Positions 45,253-53,993 of a stretch of DNA of 64,000 nt are shown in pieces. Within the stretch, counting starts at the first letter, position 1; the number at the start of each line of letters is the position of its first letter. This DNA is from Agromyces sp. H66 (GTDB lineage Bacteria > Actinomycetota > Actinomycetes > Actinomycetales > Microbacteriaceae): contig NZ_SJZG01000013.1 of the NCBI RefSeq assembly GCF_004959775.1, forward strand, positions 48,186 to 112,185, given 5' to 3'. The notes beneath the pieces are model-generated. The model was not told the origin of the DNA, ran no database searches, and saw nothing but the letters and a program-made list of their open reading frames with translations. The position numbers and the translations under genes were made by a program.

Positions 45253-47559
45253 CTACTCCGGGTTCACCACGTCGACCGTCATGATGCCGCCGGTGTTCTG
45301 GCCGGTCACCGTCACGGTCACGCCGTGTCCGGCGACGATCACGCCGCCGAGCGGGTTGCTCGAGTGCATGAACGCGTTCGGGTCGAGGTCGGTGAACGTC
45401 GCCGCCTGCGTCTGGGTGCCGTCGGAACCCACGGCCGCCACCGTCTCGACCGTCTGGCTCTTGCCCTTGCCGACCACGATCTCCTTGTGCAGGGACACCG
45501 CGTCGAGGGTCTGGGTGCCGAAGGTCGCGTCGAACGGCTGGCGACGGTTGCTCGGCGCCGTGCCGTCGGGGTACGTGAACTTCGCCGGACGAGCGTCCAC
45601 CGGGAGCGCGAGGCCGTGACCCTGGTGGTCGATCGTGTTGTTGTCGGTGTAGGTCTCGTCGACCGCCCACACGAGCATGCCGTCCTGGAAGGGGAACCGC
45701 TCCACCCAGTCGGGGGCGGTGAGGCCCTTGCTGAACTGGTAGGCGCCGGTCTCGAGCGTCGTGTCGTAGTCGACGTACGTGCGGTTCTCGACGAGGTAGT
45801 ACCGGTCGCCGACGGATGTCTCGGTGCCGGTGCTGATCTTGAAGCCGCCGTCGGCCGTCCACTGGGAATCGCCCTCGACGTCGTCGCTCAGGATGGTCGT
45901 GCCGCCGCTCTTCACGACGATGTCGTCGATGAACGCGCCCGCGAGGTGCACGCCGCCGTCGCTCTGGTAGCGGAACCGGAAGTCGACCGGGCCGCCACCG
46001 GGGACGCTGAACCGCAGGGTCGACCAGCGTCCGTTCGTCGTGCCATCGATCGGCTGGCCGATCTGGACCCACTTGCCCGAGGCATCCTTGTACTCGGCGT
46101 AGAGGTAGTCGTAGCCGGCCTCGATGTCGTACCAGGCCTTCGCCGTGACCGTCGCCTTCGTCACGCCGGTGAGGTCGAGCGTGCGCGTGAGCGTGGTGTT
46201 GAGGTCATCGGCGCTCGAGGTCCACCACATGCCGGTGCCCGAGGCGGGGGTCGTGTAGGTGGTCTCGATGCCCTGGTCGGGCACGTCGATGACGAGCGCC
46301 TGCTCCTGGCCGTCGGCCTGCAGCGCGGCGGGGCTCAGCGTGTACGAGCCGTTCTCGCCCGGGTTCACGATCGCATAGTCGAGCCAGCCGAGCTGGAGCT
46401 TCTCCCAGGGACCCATGTAGTTCGGGGTCGTGCCGATGTCGTCGGGGCCGTGGTTCAGCCACGAACCGCTCGACATGAGCGTCCAGAACCCGGTCGAGTT
46501 CTCGCCGCCGGACGTGTCGTAGAAGTCGGGCAGGCCCAGGTCGTGGGCGTACTCGTGCGCGAAGACGCCGAGGCCGCCGTTCTCGGCCTCGACCGTGTAG
46601 TCGCCGATCCAGTAGCCGGTGTCGCCGATCTGCGAACCGCCGAACAGTGCGGCGTCCGAGGGGCCGGTCACACCGTAGTCGGTGGAGTTGACGTACCACC
46701 GGTGCGACCAGATGGCGTCCTCGCCCTGGGCGCCGCCGCCGGCGTCCTCGCCCTCACCGGCGTGCACCGCCTGGAAGTGGTCGAGGTATCCGTCGGGCTC
46801 GTCGAAGTCGCCGTCGCCGTCGTGGTCGTAGCGGTCCCAGACGTCGAATGTCGCGAGCTCGGCCTTGATCTCGTCGACGGTCCGGCCGGCGTCGAGCTGG
46901 GCCTGGTACCAGGCGTTCCCGGTGTCCTCGATGAACTGCCACGCGCCGCCGTAGTCCTCGACGCTGTTGTCGCCGTACGTCGATGCGTTGCCCGGCACCC
47001 GCACCCAGTCGCTGACCGAGCCGGCCACCGTGTAGTTGCCCGACGACTGCTTCGTGTAGAAGTCGGCGAACGACTCCTCTGAGGTGGCCGCGTCGCCGTC
47101 GCCGAAGAACAGCTCCTCGTAGTACGCCGTGGTGAAGTCGGGCGCCCAGTGCGTGGTGTTGTTCACGGCACGGTCGGGCTCGGGGATCTCGTTGTGCGAC
47201 GGTCCGGGCGCGGTGCCGAGCTTGCCGCTGCCCTGGTCGCCGAACTCCGACAGGATCGTGAACAGCCGGCCGGTGCCGGTGACCGCGGCCTGGTAGTACT
47301 TGTCCTCCGCGAGTTGCACGACCCCGTCTTCTCCGGGCGCCGCCTGACCCGAGAGGATCAGCTCCTGCGCCGCCTTGCGCCGTTCGTCCTGACGGGCGGT
47401 GAGCGGACCGGGGCGGTTGTCGAGCCGCTGGGCGGTGGTCGGCTCATCGGTCGGGCTGTCGGCCGGTGCGGCGATCGCGGCCGGCCCGAAGGCCGCCCCC
47501 GCGATCATCGTGGCACCCGCCGCAGCGACGGCGAGGATGCCGCGCGTGCGTCGTATCAC
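45253..47559 (-). CDS. Secreted M6 family metalloprotease (immune inhibitor A-like)
   Basis: The product has 768 residues. A signal peptide (MIRRTRGILAVAAAGATMIA, cleavage near residue 30 at AIA-AP) precedes a short propeptide. The zinc site is HEYAHDLGLPD (His335, Glu336, His339, Asp345). DHDGDGDFDE (245-254) is a calcium-binding loop. C-terminal beta domains follow, including GGTTILSDDVEGDSQW, typical of immune inhibitor A proteins. It degrades extracellular proteins or peptides. A catalytic triad Glu/His is intact; I judge it full length. Confidence 0.93.
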   Translation of the reverse strand: MIRRTRGILAVAAAGATMIAGAAFGPAAIAAPADSPTDEPTTAQRLDNRPGPLTARQDERRKAAQELILSGQAAPGEDGVVQLAEDKYYQAAVTGTGRLFTILSEFGDQGSGKLGTAPGPSHNEIPEPDRAVNNTTHWAPDFTTAYYEELFFGDGDAATSEESFADFYTKQSSGNYTVAGSVSDWVRVPGNASTYGDNSVEDYGGAWQFIEDTGNAWYQAQLDAGRTVDEIKAELATFDVWDRYDHDGDGDFDEPDGYLDHFQAVHAGEGEDAGGGAQGEDAIWSHRWYVNSTDYGVTGPSDAALFGGSQIGDTGYWIGDYTVEAENGGLGVFAHEYAHDLGLPDFYDTSGGENSTGFWTLMSSGSWLNHGPDDIGTTPNYMGPWEKLQLGWLDYAIVNPGENGSYTLSPAALQADGQEQALVIDVPDQGIETTYTTPASGTGMWWTSSADDLNTTLTRTLDLTGVTKATVTAKAWYDIEAGYDYLYAEYKDASGKWVQIGQPIDGTTNGRWSTLRFSVPGGGPVDFRFRYQSDGGVHLAGAFIDDIVVKSGGTTILSDDVEGDSQWTADGGFKISTGTETSVGDRYYLVENRTYVDYDTTLETGAYQFSKGLTAPDWVERFPFQDGMLVWAVDETYTDNNTIDHQGHGLALPVDARPAKFTYPDGTAPSNRRQPFDATFGTQTLDAVSLHKEIVVGKGKSQTVETVAAVGSDGTQTQAATFTDLDPNAFMHSSNPLGGVIVAGHGVTVTVTGQNTGGIMTVDVVNPE

Positions 47560-47700
47560 GAGTTCTCCTTCACAGAAAAGCGCCCGGGATCGCCGGGCAC
47601 GGTGCGGTCACGCTAGCACCCCGGTTCGGGGCAGGGGAAGATGTTGACCACGGTCATCTTCATGAGGATTTCGCAGGTTCTTCGAGATCGTCTTCGAGAT

Positions 47701-47752
47701 CGGGATGCCGCGACGGGATGCCGCGACGGGATGCCGCGACGGGATGCCGCGA
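47701..47752. repeat. Four perfect 13-bp tandem repeats
   Basis: CGGGATGCCGCGA is repeated four times in a row in the 200-bp gap between the protease start and the PPOX gene stop. A preceding partial repeat (TCTTCGAGATCG twice) runs from about 47680. The 13-mer is a variant of a motif (GGATGYCGCG) that is scattered over the window. No gene is seen in the gap. Confidence 0.9.
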
Positions 47753-47759
47753 CCCCGCG

Positions 47760-48197
47760 TCACCACGCCATCAGGCGTTCGGGCGTGAACACGATGGCCG
47801 TGCTGAACAGCTCGGCGATCTCGTCGAGCGACATGCCGTAGTCGGCGATCGCCTCGGCGTACTTCGTCTCGTAGGCGTCGCGGAACTCGCGCAGCACCTC
47901 GGTCGTGCTGCGACTCGAGATCTCGGCCGTGCCGCTCAGCACCACCACGTCGTTGCCGAAGCGGCCGCTCTCGAGGTGCACCAGCACCGGCGAGCCGCGA
48001 CGCACGTGCGCCACCTTCACGGCGTCGGGCCGGCTGAACACGAACAGCCGCTCGTCGTGCCGGAAGAACCACGTCGGCACGGCGTGCGGCCGGCCGTCGG
48101 GGTACGTGGTCGTGAACCAGCAGATGAGATCGCGTTCGAGCTTGCCGTGCGCCTTCTCGCGTTCGGGCGTGGTGGGTTCGAGGGATTCGAGGGTCAT
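47760..48197 (-). CDS. PPOX-class F420-dependent oxidoreductase
   Basis: The product has 145 residues. The split beta-barrel of the pyridoxamine-oxidase superfamily is visible in LICWFTTTYPDGRPHAVPTW, RLFVFSRPDAVKVAHVRRGS and VVVLSGTAEI. This subfamily in actinobacteria often uses cofactor F420 (Rv3369 type, as I recall). Its substrate is unknown. It is divergent from an HxlR regulator with a 94-bp gap, a usual sign that the regulator controls it. Confidence 0.82.
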   Translation of the reverse strand: MTLESLEPTTPEREKAHGKLERDLICWFTTTYPDGRPHAVPTWFFRHDERLFVFSRPDAVKVAHVRRGSPVLVHLESGRFGNDVVVLSGTAEISSRSTTEVLREFRDAYETKYAEAIADYGMSLDEIAELFSTAIVFTPERLMAW

Positions 48198-48291
48198 GTC
48201 ACGACGCTATGCCGCACCGCCGACACGCTGCGATCTCGCCGCACGACCACCCTCCTGAACGCCTGTACCCACGGTGTCGTAGGGTACCCGC

Positions 48292-48654
48292 ATGGTGGAA
48301 AGTCTTGCGCAGCTCCGGGAACGCAGGCCCGAGGTCCTGATGGAGGGATGCCCCTCGCGCGTGGTGCTCGACCACATCATGAGCAAGTGGGGCGTGCTCG
48401 TGCTGCTCGCGCTCACCGACGGCACCCACCGCTGGGGCGAGCTGCGCCGCGAGGTGCAGGGCGTCAGCGAGAAGATGCTCGCCTCGACGCTGCGCACGCT
48501 CGAGGCCGACGGGCTGGTGATGCGCACGTCGTATCCCGAGGTGCCGCCGCGCGTGGAGTACTCGCTGACCGAGCTCGGCGAGGAGCTCATGGAGCGCATG
48601 CTTCCCCTCGTGGAGTGGGTGGCGGCGCGGGCGGACGTGATCGTGGGGCGCTGA
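48292..48654 (+). CDS. HxlR family transcriptional regulator
   Basis: The product has 120 residues. The winged helix is MEGCPSRVVLDHIMSKWGVL to ALTDGTHRWGELRREVQGVS and EKMLASTLRTLEADGLVMRT, ending in the wing PPRVEYSLTELG. The N-terminal Cys (MEGCP) is the usual redox-sensing position. It likely senses thiol or aldehyde stress and controls the divergent PPOX gene. Confidence 0.9.
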   Translation: MVESLAQLRERRPEVLMEGCPSRVVLDHIMSKWGVLVLLALTDGTHRWGELRREVQGVSEKMLASTLRTLEADGLVMRTSYPEVPPRVEYSLTELGEELMERMLPLVEWVAARADVIVGR

Positions 48655-48674
48655 GCGGCGGCGGCGGTGCCTGG

Positions 48675-49556
48675 CTACCTTGTGTCGGCACTGCCGCCGA
48701 TGCGGTGATTCTGCACCGCGCGATACGTACTATGCAACGACTCGCTCGCCGCGGCGAAATCCTGTTGCACGAGGCGCACGACCAGAAAATCCACGATCGC
48801 CATCTGGGCGAGGCGACTCGACATGGCGCCCGTTCGGAATCCCGACTCGCGGGCCGAGGTGGTCAGCACGTGATCGGCGGCGAGGCCGAGTGGAGAATCC
48901 GGATGATTCGTGATCGCGACCGTGACGGCGCCTCGCTCATGTGCCAGGCCGATGAGCTGATTCGTTTCGAGGGTCGTGCCCGTGTGGGAGATGCCGATCG
49001 CGACGCTGCCCGGGGTTGTGATAGCCGCGGAGGTGAGGGCGAGGTGCGCGTCCGACCAGCAGAATCCCGGAATACCGATGCGATGCAGCTTCAGCTGCAA
49101 GTCCTGTGCCGTGAGTCCGCTCGAGCCGGCACCGAAGATGTCGATGCGGGATGCACCGCGGATCAGGGAGGCCACGGCGTCCAGCGCGTCGAGGTCGATC
49201 TCACGCGCCGTCTCCTCGATGGCGCGCGCCTCCTGGTAGGCGACCTTCGCCACCAGGTCGGCGATCGAGTCGGTCGGCGAGATCTCGGCATCAGCCACCT
49301 TGAAGAGCTCGCGGGCCGCCTCCTCGCGGCTGTTCGCGGCCGCCACGGTGATGCGGAACTCCTTGTAGCCGCCGAAGCCGGCCGCGCGGCACATGCGGGC
49401 GACGCTCGCGGGCGAGGTGCTGCACGCGGCCGCGAGCTGCGTGATGGTCGACTCGATGACGAGCGAGGGGCGATCGATGACCGCCTCGGCGACGCGTCGT
49501 TCAGCCTTGCTCAGTGTCGGCAGGCGCTGCCGGAGGGTGACGAACACATCGGTCAT
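48675..49556 (-). CDS. MurR/RpiR family regulator of MurNAc use
   Basis: The product has 293 residues. The N-terminal HTH (TLSKAERRVAEAVIDRPSLV, then ACSTSPASVARMCRAAGFGG) and the C-terminal SIS sugar-phosphate domain (ASRIDIFGAGSSGLTAQDLQ to VAIGISHTGTTLETNQLIGL) give the MurR/RpiR architecture. The adjacent divergent murQ makes MurNAc-6-phosphate or an amino-sugar phosphate the likely effector. The gene starts at ATG 49556, which overlaps the end of the serine hydrolase by 4 bp, so the two are co-transcribed. Confidence 0.9.
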   Translation of the reverse strand: MTDVFVTLRQRLPTLSKAERRVAEAVIDRPSLVIESTITQLAAACSTSPASVARMCRAAGFGGYKEFRITVAAANSREEAARELFKVADAEISPTDSIADLVAKVAYQEARAIEETAREIDLDALDAVASLIRGASRIDIFGAGSSGLTAQDLQLKLHRIGIPGFCWSDAHLALTSAAITTPGSVAIGISHTGTTLETNQLIGLAHERGAVTVAITNHPDSPLGLAADHVLTTSARESGFRTGAMSSRLAQMAIVDFLVVRLVQQDFAAASESLHSTYRAVQNHRIGGSADTR

Positions 49557-50635
49557 GCGGTGCCTCCGAGGCCGGCTGCGAGATCGACGACTCGGCCCCG
49601 CAACGCGTGGAGCTCGGTCGATGATCGGGTCGGGTGGACCCGGTTCGTGAGGAATACTACCGAGCGCCGACCGCCCGGCTCGGTGACGAAGCCGGTTCCC
49701 GTGAATCCCGTGTGCCCGGCGGTGCGCGGGCCGAGACCCCGCATCCAGTGCTCGTCGAGGCGCGTGCCGAACGCCTGTCGGTAGCCGGGGTTGCTGGGCA
49801 GGGGGACGGCGGTGACGAGCGCGGTCGCAACGGCCGGTGAGAGCAGCCGCCGGCCGTCGAGATGCCCGCCCGTGCGCAGCGACTCCGCGAATCGGAGGAG
49901 GTCGCCCGCCGTTCCGAAGAGGCCGGCGTTGCCGACGACGCCGCCGAGCGCCCATGCGGTCTCATCGTGGACCTCTCCGTGCACGAGTCCGCGCCCGGGC
50001 TGGAACTCGGTCGCGGCGATGGCCGACCGCAGTGCGGGCTCGGGTCGGTAGGTGGTCTGCGCCATTCCGAGCGGGTCGAGCACACGCGCTCGCACCACCT
50101 CGTCGAGAGGTGCGTCCGCAAGCGCCTCTGCCGCGAAGCCCGCCCAGATGTAGCCCACGCAGGAGTAGCGGTGCGCGGCATCAGGAGGGGCCGTCGGCCG
50201 TGCTCTCGCCCGGAACCGCGCACCGTCGGGGTCGGGGTCGCGATCGGCCCACTCCGCGGGGAAGCCCGCCGTATGCGTGAGCAGCTGGGCGAGCGTCAGC
50301 GCGCGGAGGGCGGGGTCGCGGAACTCGTCGAGAAGTTCGGCGACCGGCAGGTCGGGCTCCAGGCTCCGCGCCTCGAGTTCAGCGAGGAGCGCTGCCGCAA
50401 CGATGGGCTTCGTCACCGAGGCGAGATCGAACCGGGTCGAGGCATCCGCCTCCGCCCAGGGGCGACCGGCGGGCACCCCCGGCGCATCCCAGGAACGGAT
50501 GTCGCCCGTCGCGTGCCGGTACACGAGCCGGCCGTCCACGGTGACGAGGACGACCGCGGCCGAGTAGGCGCCGTCGGCCGCCGCCTGCTCGAGGACGTCG
50601 TCGAGGGAGTCGATCGTGAACCTCGAAGACGTCAT
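49553..50635 (-). CDS. Serine hydrolase, beta-lactamase/AmiE-like
   Basis: A 360-residue protein from ATG 50635. The S-x-x-K motif is FDLASVTKPI. The second motif reads YSCVGY, where Y-x-N would be usual; Asn is replaced by Cys. HTGFTG is near the third motif (H/K-T-G). It has no signal peptide. In Bacillus the MurNAc recycling operon holds AmiE, a protein of this fold that removes the peptide from muropeptides. Position next to murR and murQ makes that role likely. Other esterase/penicillin-recognising hydrolases remain possible. Confidence 0.78.
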   Translation of the reverse strand: MTSSRFTIDSLDDVLEQAAADGAYSAAVVLVTVDGRLVYRHATGDIRSWDAPGVPAGRPWAEADASTRFDLASVTKPIVAAALLAELEARSLEPDLPVAELLDEFRDPALRALTLAQLLTHTAGFPAEWADRDPDPDGARFRARARPTAPPDAAHRYSCVGYIWAGFAAEALADAPLDEVVRARVLDPLGMAQTTYRPEPALRSAIAATEFQPGRGLVHGEVHDETAWALGGVVGNAGLFGTAGDLLRFAESLRTGGHLDGRRLLSPAVATALVTAVPLPSNPGYRQAFGTRLDEHWMRGLGPRTAGHTGFTGTGFVTEPGGRRSVVFLTNRVHPTRSSTELHALRGRVVDLAAGLGGTA

Positions 50636-50656
50636 CTGAAAAAAATAATCGATGCT

Positions 50657-50696
50657 CTTCCGAAATGCGACAGTTCTGTACATACTGAGTCGGAAG
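50657..50696. promoter_or_regulatory. Inverted repeat between divergent MurNAc genes
   Basis: CTTCCGA (50657-50663) and TCGGAAG (50690-50696) form a 7-bp inverted repeat with a 26-nt centre; it extends imperfectly to GCTCTTCCGA/TCGGAAGCTC. It lies in the 91-bp gap between the serine hydrolase start (50635) and murQ start (50727). It is a candidate MurR operator controlling both directions. Confidence 0.5.
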
Positions 50697-50726
50697 CTCA
50701 GCGGAACCGAAGGATGCCCCACCACG

Positions 50727-51662
50727 ATGCCCAGCCACCGACTCCTCGACCGGCAGCACGACGGCGACGACCTCGTGTCGCCGACCGAGCAGCGCCTCGA
50801 GGCATCCGCTCGACTCGACGCACTTGCGAGCGTCGAGGTGCTCCGGCTCCTCAACGAGCACGATCGCGTGGCCGTGGACGCGGTGGCGGCGATCCTGCCG
50901 CAGCTCGCAGAGGTCGTCGACGTCGCGGCCGAGCGGTTCCGCCGCGGCGGCAACGTGCACTACTTCGGCGCGGGAACGTCCGGCCGACTCGGCGTGCTCG
51001 ACGCCGCGGAGCTGCTGCCCACGTTCAACCTCGAGGCCGGCCGCGTCGTCGCCCACATCGCAGGCGGCGCTGACGCCATCGTCAACGCTGTCGAGGACGC
51101 CGAGGACTCCGAGATCGAGGGGGGCGCCGCGGCCGATGGCGTCGGCCCTGACGACGTCGCGATCGGGCTCGCCGCAAGCGGCAATACGCCCTACGTCGGC
51201 GGTGCGCTCGCCGCGGCACGCCGCGCCGGCGCCTACACGGTGCTCGTGTCGAGCAACCCGTATGCGACGCTCGCGACGCTCGCCGACACGAACATCGTGC
51301 TCGACACCGGGCCCGAGGTGCTGACCGGCTCGACCCGGCTGAAGGCCGCGACCTCCGAGAAACTCGTGCTCAACGGATTCTCGACCGCGCTCATGGTCGC
51401 GGTGGGGCGCACGTGGTCGAACCTCATGGTCTCGGTGGTCGCGACGAACGACAAACTCCGTCGCCGCACGGTGCGCATCCTGGAAGAGGCCGCCGACCTC
51501 GACTCGGATGCCGCACGCGACCTGCTCTTCGCCTCCGACGGTCAGCTGAAGACGGCGATCGTCGCTGCGCTGGCCGTCACCGACGTTGCGAGCGCCCGCG
51601 CGCTGCTCGCCGACCACGAGGGTTCCGTGCGCGACGCGCTCGCCGCGGCATCCGACACCTGA
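50727..51662 (+). CDS. murQ: N-acetylmuramic acid 6-phosphate etherase
   Basis: The product has 311 residues, starting at ATG 50727. The SIS domain motif is HYFGAGTSGRLGVLDAAELL, with the catalytic Glu in it. GLAASGNTPYVGGALAAARR is the second SIS block, and STRLKAATSEKLVLNGFSTA is the typical MurQ signature. It cleaves the lactyl ether of MurNAc-6-phosphate to give GlcNAc-6-phosphate and lactate. A C-terminal extension covers residues about 240-311. It leads an operon with a sugar ABC importer. Confidence 0.96.
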   Translation: MPSHRLLDRQHDGDDLVSPTEQRLEASARLDALASVEVLRLLNEHDRVAVDAVAAILPQLAEVVDVAAERFRRGGNVHYFGAGTSGRLGVLDAAELLPTFNLEAGRVVAHIAGGADAIVNAVEDAEDSEIEGGAAADGVGPDDVAIGLAASGNTPYVGGALAAARRAGAYTVLVSSNPYATLATLADTNIVLDTGPEVLTGSTRLKAATSEKLVLNGFSTALMVAVGRTWSNLMVSVVATNDKLRRRTVRILEEAADLDSDAARDLLFASDGQLKTAIVAALAVTDVASARALLADHEGSVRDALAAASDT

Positions 51663-51702
51663 CGCACCACCCCGCAGTCATCACCCCACCGAAGGAGAAC
51701 CC

Positions 51703-52989
51703 ATGAGGCGACGCATCCTCACCACGACGGCCCTGCTGGCCGGGTCCGCACTCCTGCTCAGCGCCTGCGCGCCGAGCGCAGCGAGCGGCGATGGGGCCGA
51801 GGAGGGTGACCAGGTCACCCTCAAGGTCTGGTCCTGGCGCACCGAAGACGTCGAGGCGTACAACACGATCTTCGACGTCTTCGAGGAGCAGCACCCGAAC
51901 ATCACAGTCGAGTTCGAGGCGTTCCAGAACACCGAGTACAACCAGATCCTCACCACCGGCCTCGCCGGCAGCGACGGCCCCGACGTGCCCATGGTGCGCG
52001 CGTACGGCCAGCTGCAGCCGAACATCGAGGCGGGCCAGCTCGAGCCGATCGACGGCAAGGTCGACGGTCTCGACGAGATCGCCCCGAGCGTGATCGCCGG
52101 GGCCAAGGGCAAGGCCGACGGCAAGACGTACGCCGTGCCGCTCGCCACCCAGACGCTCCAGATGTTCTACAACAAGGCCATCTTCGACGAGCACGGACTC
52201 GAAGTCCCGAATACGTGGGACGAGTTCATCGAGGTGAACGAGAAGCTCCTCGCCGCCGGCGTCACGCCGATGGCGCTCGGTGCGAAGGACGACTGGATCC
52301 TGCCGATCTTCGCCGACATCATCGGCAGCGCCCGATATGGCGGCTCGGAGTTCGAGGAGAAGGTGCTCGCGGGCGAGACCGACTTCACCGACCCCGACTA
52401 CGTGGCGTCGCTCGAACTCGTCACGCAGGTGCAGAAGTACCTGACCCCAGACGTCGTCGGCGTGAGCTACACCGACAGCCAGATCCAGTTCACGTCGGGC
52501 CAGGCCGCGCAGTTCCCCGGGGGATCGTTCGAGATCGCGACCTTCCGCAACCAGGCGCCGGACCTCGAGTTCGGCTCGTACCAGGTGCCGCTGCCCGATG
52601 GTGCCGTGCTCGACGCGCCGGTCTCGCCGGCGTACGCCGACGGGAACTTCGCGGTGAACACGAAGTCGACGCACCAGGACGAGGCCTTCGAGCTGCTCAA
52701 CTGGCTCGCGACCCCCGAGTTCGGCCAGCTCGTCGCCGATGAGCTCAACCAGTTCTCCGCCATCCCGGGCGTCGAGTACGAGGACGAAGTCATGAAGGAG
52801 GCATGGGCGAACTACGAGGACGGACAGGCTCCGTACCTGTTGCTCGTCGACTTCCGTTACGGTGAGCCGCTCGGTACCGCGGTACTCGGCGCGGAGGTAC
52901 AGAAGATGTTCCTCGGCCAGACGGATGCCGCGGCCGCCGCTGCCTCCCTGCAGGCCGGCATCTCGCAGTGGTTCACGCCCGGCGAGTAG
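51703..52989 (+). CDS. Sugar ABC transporter substrate-binding lipoprotein
   Basis: The product has 428 residues from ATG 51703 after GAAGGAG. The lipobox is LLLSAC (Cys22). It belongs to the family 1 binding proteins (VWSWRTEDVEAYNTIFDVFE, PLATQTLQMFYNKAIFDEHG). Sharing an operon with murQ, it probably binds MurNAc, muropeptides or a related cell-wall sugar. Carbohydrate-type permeases follow. Confidence 0.92.
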   Translation: MRRRILTTTALLAGSALLLSACAPSAASGDGAEEGDQVTLKVWSWRTEDVEAYNTIFDVFEEQHPNITVEFEAFQNTEYNQILTTGLAGSDGPDVPMVRAYGQLQPNIEAGQLEPIDGKVDGLDEIAPSVIAGAKGKADGKTYAVPLATQTLQMFYNKAIFDEHGLEVPNTWDEFIEVNEKLLAAGVTPMALGAKDDWILPIFADIIGSARYGGSEFEEKVLAGETDFTDPDYVASLELVTQVQKYLTPDVVGVSYTDSQIQFTSGQAAQFPGGSFEIATFRNQAPDLEFGSYQVPLPDGAVLDAPVSPAYADGNFAVNTKSTHQDEAFELLNWLATPEFGQLVADELNQFSAIPGVEYEDEVMKEAWANYEDGQAPYLLLVDFRYGEPLGTAVLGAEVQKMFLGQTDAAAAAASLQAGISQWFTPGE

Positions 52990-53039
52990 CCACGGCGAGT
53001 CGCCCACCACACACCATCCGATCGCGAGGAACGAAGACC

Positions 53040-53993
53040 ATGTCCGCCATCACGACGCCCAGGGTGCGCCGCGGCACCGTCCGCACCGGCATCACCCTGT
53101 CACGTCGGGCGGGCATGGTCTTCGTGCTCCCCGCCCTCGCGCTCTTCTCGATCTTCATCGCATACCCGCTGCTCACGGCACTCAGCTACTCGTTCTTCGA
53201 CTGGACGGGCATCGTGCGCGGCGGCTTCGTGGGGGTCGAGAACTACGTCACCCTGTTCACCCGGCTGCCATATCGCGACGACCTCCCGAACGCGTTCGTG
53301 CACAACCTGCTGCTGTTCGTCGGCGCGATGGTCTTCCAGAACACTATCGGCCTCGGACTCGCGACCCTGCTGCACCGCATCGGGCGGTTCAAGCGGTTCT
53401 TCCAGACGATGTACACGCTGCCGTACCTCGTCTCGCCGCTCGTGATCGGCTACCTCTGGTCGCTCATGCTCTCGCCGCTGTTCGGGCCGGTGAACGCGGT
53501 GCTCCGAGGCATCGGCCTCGGTGAGCTCGCGCAGCCGTGGCTCGGCAACCCGCAGACCGCGATCTGGGTCGTGGTCGTCGTCACGGCCTGGCAGTGGATC
53601 GGGTTCCCCGTGCTGCTCTACGGCGCCGCACTCGGCGGCATCCCCCAGGAGATCGACGAGGCCGCGTCGATCGACGGGGCGTCGGCGTGGCAGCGGTTCC
53701 GCGCCATCACGCTCCCGATGCTGCTGCCGGCGATCGGCACCGTCAGCGTGCTCACCTTCATCGGCGCCATGGAGGCGTTCCCGATTCCCTACGCACTCGG
53801 CGGCTCGCAGGGCAATCCGGCCGGTGCCACCGATGTGATGAGCCTGCTCTTCTATCGCACGGCGTTCGAGTCGGGCTCGTCGAATGCCATCGGGACGAGT
53901 TCGGCGATCGCCACGCTTCTCTTCCTCTTCATCTTCGGGATCTCCATGCTCATCACCTGGTTCATGCGCCGGACGGAACGGAAGCTGTTCTGA
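53040..53993 (+). CDS. Sugar ABC transporter permease (MalF-type)
   Basis: The product has 317 residues from ATG 53040. Six membrane segments are visible: VFVLPALALFSIFIAYPLLT, LLLFVGAMVFQNTIGLGLAT and others. The EAA loop is EIDEAASIDGASAWQRFRAI. It forms a channel with the MalG-type permease downstream, which overlaps by one base (TGATG). No ATPase is encoded here; a shared MsiK-type ATPase elsewhere would be required, as is common in actinobacteria. Confidence 0.92.
   Translation: MSAITTPRVRRGTVRTGITLSRRAGMVFVLPALALFSIFIAYPLLTALSYSFFDWTGIVRGGFVGVENYVTLFTRLPYRDDLPNAFVHNLLLFVGAMVFQNTIGLGLATLLHRIGRFKRFFQTMYTLPYLVSPLVIGYLWSLMLSPLFGPVNAVLRGIGLGELAQPWLGNPQTAIWVVVVVTAWQWIGFPVLLYGAALGGIPQEIDEAASIDGASAWQRFRAITLPMLLPAIGTVSVLTFIGAMEAFPIPYALGGSQGNPAGATDVMSLLFYRTAFESGSSNAIGTSSAIATLLFLFIFGISMLITWFMRRTERKLF

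Noticed and set aside
44935..47082. Long plus-strand frame opposite the M6 protease
   Set aside because: The protease has a signal peptide, HExxH and calcium loop; the opposite frame is Val/Arg-rich with no features.
42927..47752. Possible CRISPR array from the short tandem repeats at 42927 and 47701
   Set aside because: Units are 23 and 13 nt with no spacers, and no cas genes are nearby.
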